NCBI RefSeq assembly: GCF_900009135.1
Contig: NZ_LT797711.1
Coordinates: 272,374 to 323,503, forward strand
Length of the DNA stretch: 51,130 nucleotides
Reading direction: 5' to 3'
DNA from: Planktothrix sp. PCC 11201
Lineage (GTDB): Bacteria; Cyanobacteriota; Cyanobacteriia; Cyanobacteriales; Microcoleaceae
How positions within the stretch are numbered: position 1 is the stretch's first letter; every line of letters begins with the position of its first letter. This document shows, in pieces, positions 1-8,645 of this stretch. A program made the translations under genes and the position numbers. Under the pieces are notes generated by a model that did no database searches, had not been told where the DNA came from, and saw only the letters and a list, made by a program, of their open reading frames with translations.

Positions 1-336
1 ATCCTGTTGTTCGGGTGTTAAAGATTCCCAACGTTCTCGACTGACCCAGGAAGCATCAGGAGCGCGGTCAGCACCATTCGGCAGGGTAAAACCCGTATTA
101 GAATCAAAAACTTCACCTAAACGGGTTTTTGAGTTCCATAAATCAAGTTGAGTGGTAATTTTAACATTCCGTTTCCCTGTATTTCCTCCAGTTGGTGGCA
201 TAATAATTAACTCTCCTGAGTTCGTGCGTTCAAATTGAAAATCATTATTTTCCTGACACAATTGCCAAAATTGTTCCGAGGTTAAATCAAGTTTCAATTT
301 TAAAATTGGGGGTAAGTTCAGAATATTGGTTTCCAT
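1..336 (-). CDS. Uma2 family (DUF820) endonuclease-like protein, partial
   Basis: This is the N-terminal part of a minus-strand gene that runs off the left edge of the window. The start ATG is at 334-336 and the protein begins METNILNLPPILKLKLDL. It is nearly identical to the next gene (383-970), with the same FERTNSGELIIMPPTGG and FDSNTGFTLPNGADRAPDAS blocks, but diverges in the stretch between them. Uma2 proteins have a PD-(D/E)XK restriction-like fold and are expanded in cyanobacterial genomes; their biological role is unknown. The catalytic half lies outside the window. It looks like a recent tandem duplicate of its neighbour. Confidence 0.85.
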   Translation of the reverse strand, partial: METNILNLPPILKLKLDLTSEQFWQLCQENNDFQFERTNSGELIIMPPTGGNTGKRNVKITTQLDLWNSKTRLGEVFDSNTGFTLPNGADRAPDASWVSRERWESLTPEQQD

Positions 337-382
337 AATAATTTGGGTTTTTGAATGGAATGGGGATTAAATACTTAATAGC

Positions 383-970
383 CTACCAAATCGAAGTTAA
401 ATCTAATACAAAACCTGGTAAAATATCCTCGCCTGAAATTTGGTTAGGATGTTCCAATATTTCAACATCTTGATGCAAACGATAAACTTCTATTTGTTGC
501 TGTTTACGATTAATTAACCAGCCTAACTTTGCCCCATTCTCCTGATATTCTTGCATTTTTTGACGAGTTTTTTCTAAACTATCACTTGGAGACATTAATT
601 CCACCACAAAATCAGGACACAAAGGTACAAATTTGTCCTGTTGTTCGGGTGTTAAAGATTCCCAACGTTCTTGACTAACCCAGGACGCATCAGGAGCGCG
701 GTCAGCGCCATTTGGCAGGGTAAAACCCGTATTAGAATCAAAAACTTCACCTAAATTATTCTGACGTTTCCAGACTAAAAGTTGAAAAATTAAATCAGCA
801 TTCCGTTTCCCTGTATTTCCTCCAGTTGGTGGCATAATAATTAACTCTCCTGAGTTCGTGCGTTCAAATCGAAAATCGTTATTTTCTTGACACAATTGCC
901 AAAATTGTTCCGAGGTTAAATCAAGTTTCAATTTTAAAATTGGGGGTAAGGTCAGAATATTGGTTTCCAT
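383..970 (-). CDS. Uma2 family (DUF820) endonuclease-like protein
   Basis: A 195-residue protein starting METNILTLPPILKLKL. A second ATG two codons upstream (976) is possible, but the paralog at 1-336 begins at the METN position. The family has a PD-(D/E)XK nuclease fold. Here the core reads PDFVVELMSPSDSLEKTRQK, followed by GAKLGWLINRKQQQIEVYR, so the acidic D...E...(Q/K) arrangement typical of Uma2 is present. The length fits the family norm of about 190 residues. These genes occur in many copies in filamentous cyanobacteria and are often linked to mobile DNA, but no substrate has been established. Only a 46-bp gap separates it from its paralog on the same strand. Confidence 0.88.
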   Translation of the reverse strand: METNILTLPPILKLKLDLTSEQFWQLCQENNDFRFERTNSGELIIMPPTGGNTGKRNADLIFQLLVWKRQNNLGEVFDSNTGFTLPNGADRAPDASWVSQERWESLTPEQQDKFVPLCPDFVVELMSPSDSLEKTRQKMQEYQENGAKLGWLINRKQQQIEVYRLHQDVEILEHPNQISGEDILPGFVLDLTSIW

Positions 971-1246
971 AATCATTTGTTCTAAATTTCCTATTTTTCT
1001 AAAAGCTATTGCCCATTGCCCATTCCCTATTCCCCCATTATATAATAGAGAATATCAAAATCAACTGTCATGATGAACAAACTCATCTCTAGTTAAGGTT
1101 AATTTTTGTAACAAAATCGATCAGAAATTGAGGTTTTTTCCCATTTTTGAAGCTCAAACATAAACTAAAATTAAATCTTCTGGAATATTCTGGGATTTTG
1201 ATTAAAATATCTGTTATTACATAAGAAACTATCATAACTGAATCCG

Positions 1247-4200
1247 ATGATAAATTCTAGCCGATTTCGCTTAATTCGCAAGCGGTTTGTCTTCGTTTTT
1301 CTGTTTATATTAACCTTGGTGGGATGCCGAATTATCAGTAATTCCCCCGTTAGCGAAGTCATCCCGATGATTGCCGACTTACCCAAACCGCAACTTCCAG
1401 AATGGATTGAAACAATTAATCCCCTGGGTGAGAGCCCAGAATTAAGTCAAATTCATGTTATTTTTAAAAACCCTTTAATTCCCCTAGAAAGTTTAGATAG
1501 TTCAGGACAAAAAAAACTCCTGAATAACTTTGAAATCAGCCCCAAAATACCTGGTGAGTTTCGATTTTTAACTCCTAGAATGATCGGATTTCAAGCCGAT
1601 AAATCCTTACCCTTAGCCACTCGTTTACAAGTTACTATAAAAAAAGGATTAGCCGATTTAAACAAAAATCAATTAGACCAGGATATCGCCTGGACATTTG
1701 CCACCGAACCAATTAAATTATCTAATTTACCCGGAAGTGAAGAACAACCCGGTTCTCCAGAAAATCCCATAGGATTGAATCCTGAACTCAAATTTAATTC
1801 CAACGTAGAATTAGATTTAACCTCTTTAAAAGAACACTTACAACTAATTTCTCAAAAAAACAATCAAGTTGTTCCTGTTGAGGTTAAAATTGCCCAACCA
1901 GAAGAAAATAAAACCCCCATTGAACCTTTAAAAAGATTCAATTCAGTAACTCAAAATCCAGAATATATTGTTACTGCTAAACAACCATTACAAACCGCTA
2001 CTAAATATCAATTTAAAATCACACCAGGGTTACGTCCAGTTCAAGGAAATTTAGAAACCCAAGTTGAGATTTCTAGCCCAATTAAAACCTATGATACTTT
2101 AAAATTTGTTAATTTAGAACTTCAGGGCAAAGCTTCAGAAGAAGGAACATCAGGGCGGTTTATTACGGGCAATCCTCAACTGGAATTTAATAATGGAATT
2201 ATTGCCGAATCAGCCCTAAAAAATATTACTATTAAACCCGCACCCAAGCCCGATATTGAAGTCATTCAAGCCTATAATGATTATGAGCGGGTAACCATCA
2301 ATCCTTGGGCTTTAGAACCCCAAACCAATTATACCATTACGATTGGTGCAGAAGTCGAAGATAAATTTAACCAGAAATTAGGAAAACCCGTTACTGTTAG
2401 TTATAAAACCGGAGATTTAACCCCAGATATTTCTGTGCCTTCGGGATTAAATATTTTCCCCTCTCAACAAAATTTAGAACTGAATATTTCCACCTTAAAT
2501 TTACCCGAATCAAAATATCAGGCTACTTATCAAGTTGTGCAACCCACGGATTTAGTTTATACCAATACAGCTGACCTGAGAGATAAGGGAAAAAATCTAT
2601 TACTTCCCAAGAAAAAATGGGCAACTTTTCCGGTTCCTACCCCGAAAAATAACGTTCAAGAAACCTCAATTAATTTAAGAGAAAAATTAGGGGGAAATAC
2701 GGGAATGTTAGCCTACGGAGTCAGGGCAAAAACCACCCGTTATCAACGAGAAGGTGAACAAAAATGGAGTGAGCCAGAATTTTATGGACTGGTACAATTA
2801 ACTAATTTAGGAGTATTTGCCCAATGGTTTCCAGAGTCAGGAATGGTGCGGGTTAATCACTTAGATAATGGCTCCGTTGTCGCAGGAGCAACCGTTGAAA
2901 TTTATTCCTCTAAACTCGATGCCAAATCCTATCCTAAACCTCAAAAATGTGCAACGGGAATTACCGATAATCAAGGTATATTATCCTTAAATTCTCAACA
3001 GTTAAAATCCTGTATGCAAGGGGAAAGGTTTGCCCAAGCACCGGAATTATTAGTGATTGCCAAAGAAGGTAAAGATTGGGCTTTTACCCGCACTTTATCC
3101 TATAGTGGAAAATATGGATATGGAATTGAAGCCAATTGGGAAGATAAACAAACCCTATCCCGGGGCGTGATTTTTTCAGACCGTCAACTGTATCAATCCG
3201 GTGAAAAAGTTGCTTTAACAGGTGTCGCCTATTCCCTAGAAAATGGCACATTAAAACCCCATAAAAATCAAACCTATCAAGTTACCTTAGAAAATCCCAA
3301 AAAACAAAAGAAAGAGTTAGGTGAGTATCAAACCAATGAATTTGCTACATTTTCTGTAGAATTTTCCTTAGAAGAAAACCAACCTTTAGGAAATTATATT
3401 ATTCGGGCAAAAGACAATAACGGGGTGGAACTTTTAGGGGAATTCCGCGTAGCTGAATTTAAACCCCCTAATTTTAAAGTTGCCCTGAATTTAGATCAAA
3501 AATTTGCCAAAATTGGAGATAAAATTACCGCAAAAGCCCAGAGTGAATATCTGTTTGGTGCTCCCGTAGCCGACGGTGCTGCTAAATATTATGTTACTCG
3601 AAATGCAACGGATTTTGTCCCGAAAGAATGGGAAAATTATTCCTTTGGTCGTCAATGGTTTTGGCCGGAAGAAAAACCCAATGTTTCTGATAGTGTATTA
3701 CAGGAAAATCAAGTTTTAGATTCCCAAGGTCAGGGGAGCAAAACTATTGCCGTAGATAAGGATTTACCCTATCCCATGACCTATCGAGTCGATGTGGAAG
3801 TGACTGATATTTCTAACTTATCCGTTACCAATTATGAGTCCTTTACCGCCCTTCCCAGTGACCGTTTTATTGGGTTGAAAACGCCATTTATTGCCGAAGC
3901 GGGTAAGGCGTTTCCCATTGAGATGATTGTCACCGATATTCAAGGAAAACCCCTAGAAAATATTGGGGTAAATTTGCAACTGCAAAAAATGGATTATAGC
4001 CAAGTGACGCGAGTTGTTGAAGGGGCACAAACCAATAAAAATCAAATTCAATATCAAACTGTTGCTCAAGTTGATATTAAGTCAGGTCAGAAGGAACAAA
4101 CAATTAATTTAACTGCTCCAGAGTCCGGTTCCTATCGAATTCGAGCTAATTTTAGCGATGGAAATAATGAAATTACTGCCACGGATTTACAAATTTGGGT

Positions 4201-6985
4201 CACAGGTAATGAATTAGTCTATTGGGGAGGAGAGGAAGATCAATTAACAATTAAACTGAATAAAACCACCTATAAACCAGGGGAAACCGCAACCGCTTTA
4301 ATTCAATCTCCCTATCCCGAAGGGGAACTATATTTTGCTGTAGTGCGGGATAAACCGCTTTATGAAAAGGTGATTCAAGTTAAAGGAGGCGCGCCAGAAA
4401 TTCAGTTTCAAGTTACCCCAGAAATGTTACCAAATGCGGCGGTTGAAGCGGTATTAGTGCGACAAGGAAAACCGATTTCTGAACTGGAACCTGGGAGTTT
4501 AGAAAACTTAGCTAAAATTGGATTTACGCCCTTTAAAATCAACCTAGAAGATCAATATTTGCAAGTGCAAGTTAGTCCCCAACAAGCCAAACTAGAACCC
4601 GGTTCTCAACAAACCTTAGACCTGACTTTAACTGATAGTAAAAATCAACCTCTGCGGGGACAATTCATCGTGATGGTGGTGAATGATTCAGTTTTACAAC
4701 TCAATAATTATCGACCTCCAAATTTAGTAGAAACGGTCTATGCAGAACAACCAATTTCCACGCGATTTAGTGATAATCGTCCGGCGGTTATTTTAAATCA
4801 ATTAGCCTCTGCTTTAGAAAAAGGTTGGGGTTATGGAGGCGGTTTATCAACGGCGACAGCTAATCCGAGAATTCGTAAAAATTTTCAAGCCCTAGCTTTT
4901 TATCAAGGTTCAATTATTACCAATAATCAAGGAAAAGCCACAGTTAATTTCAAACTTCCTGATGATTTAACGACCTGGCGAGTGATGGTAGTGGCAACGG
5001 ATGGAAACCAAAAATTTGGGTCGGCTGAAACTACATTTATGACTACTCAAGCATTAATATCTAACCCAATTTTACCCCAATTTGCTCGTCCTGGTGATCG
5101 GATTTTAGCCGGATTATCAATTACAAATTTAACCGGAGAAAAAGGCAAATTAAATATTACGGGAACTGTTAACGGTGGGATTCAATTTTCCCCTGGAAAT
5201 GCCTCTCAACAAACCTTAAAAACTAACGCAGAAGCCGGAACTAATGCCTATCGCTTTCCGATTTTAGTACAACAATCAGGAGAAGCTCAAGTTCAATTTA
5301 CCACGGAATTTAACGGTAAATCCGATGGGTTTGAAGTCCCTTTGACGGTTAAAACTTTTAACGTTACTGAACAGGTGATTGAGTCAGGACGAACAACTAA
5401 TAATGTTACTATTCCCCTAAATATCAGTAAAAAAGTGGTTCCCGATTTCGGAGGATTAGAAATTAATTTAGCCAGTACCCTAATTCCTCAACTCACGGCC
5501 TCTGCTCAACAGGTCTTTAATCGAGAAAAATGGCCGTTTCTCGAACCTGCGGTTAGTGAATTAATCATCGCGGCGAATCTGCAAATTTTGAGTAAAAAAT
5601 ACAATCAAAATTTCAGTAATTTGCAGTTACCCGAACGGGCTAAAACGGCTTTAGCTGATATCAAAAAATTGCAACAAGAAGATGGTGGAATTTCAGCCTA
5701 TCCGGGTTCAAGATTCTCTAGTCCTTTCCTTTCCGCCTATACCGGAGACGCTTTAGCTCAAGCTCAAACTGCGGGATTTTCGGTTAATTCTGAGTTGATT
5801 AATTCTCTCAAAACCTATTTAACTCAAGGTGTAAATGATCCCTTAAAATATGATTTTTGTAGCGATGAAGTGTGCAAAAATCAAATCCGCTTAAATGCTT
5901 TAATAGCTTTAGACGCACTGGGAGAAAAACGCAGTGATTTCTTAGATGATATCCTGCAAAATTTTGATCAATTTGATCCCGTAACCCAGATTAAACTGGT
6001 ACGCTATTTATCTCAATTTCCCCAATGGAAACAGGAGTATGATACTCTATTTGAGCAAGTGCAAAAACAGATTTATGTCACGGGAAGAACGGCAACATTG
6101 AACTTACCTCAAGGCTATAGTTGGTTACATTCTGATACCGCAATTCAATCCCAAGGGTTACGTTTATTGTTAACAGAAAATCCCCAATCTGCCACCGTTG
6201 ATAAGTTGGTGGAAAGTTTATTAAATCTGCGTCGAGATGGAACTTGGGGGGGCAGTTATGATAATGCCCAGGCGTTAACCGCTTTAACTGCCTACAGTCA
6301 AACTGAAGCGACACCCCCTAACTTTAATGTGGCGATTACTTTAGCAGATCAAACATTAGGAGAAACTCAATTCAAAGGGTATAAAGATTCTAATTTTAGT
6401 TTGAATCTACCTATGTCAGAATTACCCAAAGGCAAAAATGATTTAATTTTAGAACCGTCAAATCAGGGTAAATTAAATTATTGGGTCGCCTATCGATATC
6501 GTTTAGAAGGAAATCAACCCGGACGTTTAAATGGGTTAAGAATTACTCGCACAATTCGCCCAGCAAATGAGGATAAAGTCCTAAAAACAATTGACTTAAA
6601 TTCCCCGAAAGATCTACTCAAGGTATCACCAGGACAAGTGTTTGATATCGGTTTAGATATTATTACGGATCATCCTATTAATCAAGTCATGATTACTGAC
6701 CCCCTTCCTGCCGGATTTGAAGCCATTGATGCTAGTTTTAAAACCAGTAATTTGGCAGTAGAAGCTCAAAAAAGTAGTTGGCAAATTAATTATCAAACAG
6801 TTCATAATGACCGAATTACAGCCTATAGTGATCGCTTAGAACCGGGAATTTATCAACTGCATTATTTAGTTCGTTCTGTTACTCCTGGGGAATATTTATG
6901 GCCGGGTGCGGAAGCGAAATTACAACATACTCCCGAACAATTTGGTCGCAGTGCATCGACAACTTTATTGGTTTCTAAACCTTAG
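1247..6985 (+). CDS. Bacterial alpha-2-macroglobulin-like lipoprotein (thioester motif absent)
   Basis: A 1912-residue protein. The basic N-terminus is followed by a hydrophobic stretch and the lipobox LVGC (Cys27), so it should be an envelope lipoprotein. The body has the macroglobulin order: an N-terminal Ig/MG region, MG domains, the A2M core (ATVNFKLPDDLTTWRVMVVATDG, about 1240-1265), a helical thioester-domain-like region (about 1420-1700) and a receptor-binding-like C-terminus. Bacterial A2Ms trap proteases in the periplasm. The CxEQ thioester site expected in the helical domain instead reads F-L-E-P (residues 1431-1434, WPFLEPAVSEL), so covalent trapping is unlikely; E. coli YfaS-type A2Ms also lack the motif. 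The frequent genomic partner pbpC is not adjacent; hisH is. The start is the ATG just before the signal peptide; no clear Shine-Dalgarno is visible. Confidence 0.9.
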   Translation: MINSSRFRLIRKRFVFVFLFILTLVGCRIISNSPVSEVIPMIADLPKPQLPEWIETINPLGESPELSQIHVIFKNPLIPLESLDSSGQKKLLNNFEISPKIPGEFRFLTPRMIGFQADKSLPLATRLQVTIKKGLADLNKNQLDQDIAWTFATEPIKLSNLPGSEEQPGSPENPIGLNPELKFNSNVELDLTSLKEHLQLISQKNNQVVPVEVKIAQPEENKTPIEPLKRFNSVTQNPEYIVTAKQPLQTATKYQFKITPGLRPVQGNLETQVEISSPIKTYDTLKFVNLELQGKASEEGTSGRFITGNPQLEFNNGIIAESALKNITIKPAPKPDIEVIQAYNDYERVTINPWALEPQTNYTITIGAEVEDKFNQKLGKPVTVSYKTGDLTPDISVPSGLNIFPSQQNLELNISTLNLPESKYQATYQVVQPTDLVYTNTADLRDKGKNLLLPKKKWATFPVPTPKNNVQETSINLREKLGGNTGMLAYGVRAKTTRYQREGEQKWSEPEFYGLVQLTNLGVFAQWFPESGMVRVNHLDNGSVVAGATVEIYSSKLDAKSYPKPQKCATGITDNQGILSLNSQQLKSCMQGERFAQAPELLVIAKEGKDWAFTRTLSYSGKYGYGIEANWEDKQTLSRGVIFSDRQLYQSGEKVALTGVAYSLENGTLKPHKNQTYQVTLENPKKQKKELGEYQTNEFATFSVEFSLEENQPLGNYIIRAKDNNGVELLGEFRVAEFKPPNFKVALNLDQKFAKIGDKITAKAQSEYLFGAPVADGAAKYYVTRNATDFVPKEWENYSFGRQWFWPEEKPNVSDSVLQENQVLDSQGQGSKTIAVDKDLPYPMTYRVDVEVTDISNLSVTNYESFTALPSDRFIGLKTPFIAEAGKAFPIEMIVTDIQGKPLENIGVNLQLQKMDYSQVTRVVEGAQTNKNQIQYQTVAQVDIKSGQKEQTINLTAPESGSYRIRANFSDGNNEITATDLQIWVTGNELVYWGGEEDQLTIKLNKTTYKPGETATALIQSPYPEGELYFAVVRDKPLYEKVIQVKGGAPEIQFQVTPEMLPNAAVEAVLVRQGKPISELEPGSLENLAKIGFTPFKINLEDQYLQVQVSPQQAKLEPGSQQTLDLTLTDSKNQPLRGQFIVMVVNDSVLQLNNYRPPNLVETVYAEQPISTRFSDNRPAVILNQLASALEKGWGYGGGLSTATANPRIRKNFQALAFYQGSIITNNQGKATVNFKLPDDLTTWRVMVVATDGNQKFGSAETTFMTTQALISNPILPQFARPGDRILAGLSITNLTGEKGKLNITGTVNGGIQFSPGNASQQTLKTNAEAGTNAYRFPILVQQSGEAQVQFTTEFNGKSDGFEVPLTVKTFNVTEQVIESGRTTNNVTIPLNISKKVVPDFGGLEINLASTLIPQLTASAQQVFNREKWPFLEPAVSELIIAANLQILSKKYNQNFSNLQLPERAKTALADIKKLQQEDGGISAYPGSRFSSPFLSAYTGDALAQAQTAGFSVNSELINSLKTYLTQGVNDPLKYDFCSDEVCKNQIRLNALIALDALGEKRSDFLDDILQNFDQFDPVTQIKLVRYLSQFPQWKQEYDTLFEQVQKQIYVTGRTATLNLPQGYSWLHSDTAIQSQGLRLLLTENPQSATVDKLVESLLNLRRDGTWGGSYDNAQALTALTAYSQTEATPPNFNVAITLADQTLGETQFKGYKDSNFSLNLPMSELPKGKNDLILEPSNQGKLNYWVAYRYRLEGNQPGRLNGLRITRTIRPANEDKVLKTIDLNSPKDLLKVSPGQVFDIGLDIITDHPINQVMITDPLPAGFEAIDASFKTSNLAVEAQKSSWQINYQTVHNDRITAYSDRLEPGIYQLHYLVRSVTPGEYLWPGAEAKLQHTPEQFGRSASTTLLVSKP

Positions 6986-6989
6986 TTGA

Positions 6990-7201
6990 GATCCCCCTAA
7001 ATCCCCCTTAATAAGGGGGACTTTTAAATCCGTTTCCCCCCTTTTTAATGGACTAAGATCCCCCTAAATCCCCCTTAATAAAAGGGACTTTTAAATCCAT
7101 TTTCCCCCTTTTGTAAGGGACTAAGATCCCCCTAAATCCCGGTTATTAAGGGGGACTTTGAAATCCATTTCCTCCTTTTTTAAGGGGGGTTAGGGGGGAT
7201 C
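6990..7201. repeat. Three tandem copies of a ~67-bp C-rich palindromic repeat
   Basis: Three units begin with gatcccc at 6990, 7057 and 7125 (periods 67 and 68 bp). Each reads gatccccctaaatccc, then a short ttaataa turn, ggggactt, ttaaatcc and a C-run. The last ends in taaggggggttaggggggatc, the inverted complement of the opening of unit 1, so the block can fold as one long hairpin as well as locally. It starts five bases after the A2M stop codon and ends about 80 bp before hisH. Related single elements lie at 14903-15009, 21119-21153 and about 23848-23891. It may also act as a terminator. Confidence 0.85.
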
Positions 7202-7284
7202 ATCTTACAAAAAAAAATTTTAATAAAGCAGAAAAAATGGTAAAATCAGAATAATTTCAACCCACAGGATAAGGAATAAAATCA

Positions 7285-7938
7285 ATGTCTGCGATCGCGG
7301 TAATTGACTATGATATGGGTAACTTACACTCGGTTTGCAAAGGTTTAGAAAAAGCCGGGATAAAACCTCAAGTGACTGACTCCGCTACAGTGATTAAAAA
7401 TGCTGATGCGGTTGTATTACCTGGGGTGGGTTCCTTTGACCCCGCTATGCAACATTTGCGATCGCGAAATTTAGTCGAACCCATTCAAGATGTCATTGCT
7501 TCCGGTGTTCCCTTTTTAGGCATTTGTTTAGGGCTACAAATTCTGTTTGAATCTTCAGAAGAAGGTCAAGAAAAAGGCTTAGGAATATTCCCTGGAACCG
7601 TGCGCCGTTTTCAGTCAGAACCGGGGTTAACGATACCCCATATTGGTTGGAATCAACTATCTTTAACTCAACCTAATTTACCTTTATGGAAAACTATTGG
7701 TTCCCAACCTTGGGTCTATTTTGTGCATTCCTATTATGTTCATCCAACTGATAGTAATTTGACCGCCGCGACGATTCAACATGGAAGTCAAATTATTACG
7801 GCTGCGATCGCTAAAGATAACGTGATGGCGGTACAATTTCACCCGGAAAAATCATCAAATGCTGGACTCAAAATATTGGATAATTTTGTGGAATTAGTTC
7901 AAGGTAAACCTCAAACGTTAAGCCCTGTTTCTGTATAA
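7285..7938 (+). CDS. hisH: Imidazole glycerol phosphate synthase, glutamine amidotransferase subunit
   Basis: A 217-residue class I glutamine amidotransferase. The nucleophile elbow GICLGLQ holds Cys81, and VQFHPEKSS gives His186 and Glu188, completing the triad. The N-terminus IAVIDYDMGNLHSV is diagnostic for HisH. The enzyme releases ammonia from glutamine and channels it to HisF, which makes imidazole glycerol phosphate and AICAR in histidine synthesis. HisF is encoded at 23008-23787 on the same strand, so the two subunits are both in this window but not in one operon. A Shine-Dalgarno (aagga) lies about 10 bases before the ATG. The next gene, rsmD, begins 38 bp downstream and may be co-transcribed. 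Confidence 0.96.
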   Translation: MSAIAVIDYDMGNLHSVCKGLEKAGIKPQVTDSATVIKNADAVVLPGVGSFDPAMQHLRSRNLVEPIQDVIASGVPFLGICLGLQILFESSEEGQEKGLGIFPGTVRRFQSEPGLTIPHIGWNQLSLTQPNLPLWKTIGSQPWVYFVHSYYVHPTDSNLTAATIQHGSQIITAAIAKDNVMAVQFHPEKSSNAGLKILDNFVELVQGKPQTLSPVSV

Positions 7939-7976
7939 GATAAACTGGATTTGTTATTAATTGGAGGAATAAATTT

Positions 7977-8522
7977 TTGAGTTTAAGAATCTATGGAAAC
8001 CGCTTAATTAAAACCTTACCTGGAGAAGAAACTAGACCCACATTAGCTAGGGTCAGGGAAGCGGTTTTTAATATTTGGCAAGGTAAAATAAAAGGCTGTC
8101 GCTGGTTAGATTTATGTACGGGTAGTGGGTCAATGGGGGCAGAGGCATTATGTCGAGGGGCAGCGGTTGTGATCGGGATTGAACAACACGGAAAAGCCTG
8201 TAAAGTGATCCAAGAAAATTGGCAAACAATGGCGGATTCTTCCCAAACAATTCAAGTAATTAGAGGAGATATTTTAGGAAAGTTAAAGACCTTATCCGGG
8301 CAAAAATTTGATTGTATTTATTTCGATCCGCCCTATAATAGCAATCTTTATCAACCTGTATTAGAGGCAATATCTCAATATCAACTCCTATCTGAGCAAG
8401 GAGAAATTGCCGTAGAACACCATCCCCATCGTTGGCAAATTCAACCGATTATAGACCTAGAAATTTGTCGAGAAAAAACCTATGGCAATTGTGCTTTAAC
8501 ATTTTATAGTAATCATTTGTAG
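7977..8522 (+). CDS. rsmD: 16S rRNA (guanine(966)-N(2))-methyltransferase RsmD
   Basis: A 181-residue SAM-dependent methyltransferase. The N-terminus LRIYGNRLIKTLPGEETRPT, the SAM-binding motif LDLCTGSGSMGAEAL and the catalytic motif FDPPYNSNLY match RsmD, which methylates N2 of G966 in 16S rRNA on the assembling small subunit. The start is a TTG at 7977, supported by a good Shine-Dalgarno (ggagga, 7963-7968) eight bases upstream; no in-frame ATG fits the family N-terminus better. The last codon and the stop (TTG TAG, 8517-8522) lie inside the left arm of a palindromic repeat, so the C-terminus may have been reset by repeat insertion. Confidence 0.92.
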   Translation: MSLRIYGNRLIKTLPGEETRPTLARVREAVFNIWQGKIKGCRWLDLCTGSGSMGAEALCRGAAVVIGIEQHGKACKVIQENWQTMADSSQTIQVIRGDILGKLKTLSGQKFDCIYFDPPYNSNLYQPVLEAISQYQLLSEQGEIAVEHHPHRWQIQPIIDLEICREKTYGNCALTFYSNHL

Positions 8523-8581
8523 GGGCGGGTTATGTTCAATTTTTGTGAATCACCTAAATCTGGATAAACCCGCCCCTACAA
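8517..8581. repeat. Palindromic repeat (MITE-like), 15-bp perfect terminal inverted repeats
   Basis: The arms ttgtaggggcgggtt (8517-8531) and aacccgcccctacaa (8567-8581) are perfect inverted complements. The 35-bp centre contains tcacctaaatctggat. The same core (aatcacctaaatcttgatgaacccgcccctaca) occurs twice in tandem at 42951-43078, so this is a dispersed genomic family. The left arm supplies the rsmD stop codon. Confidence 0.9.
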
Positions 8582-8645
8582 GCATTTATCAGTCTGATAA
8601 TTGTTTACTATTACCCATTACCCATTACCCACTATCGGAGTTTTT

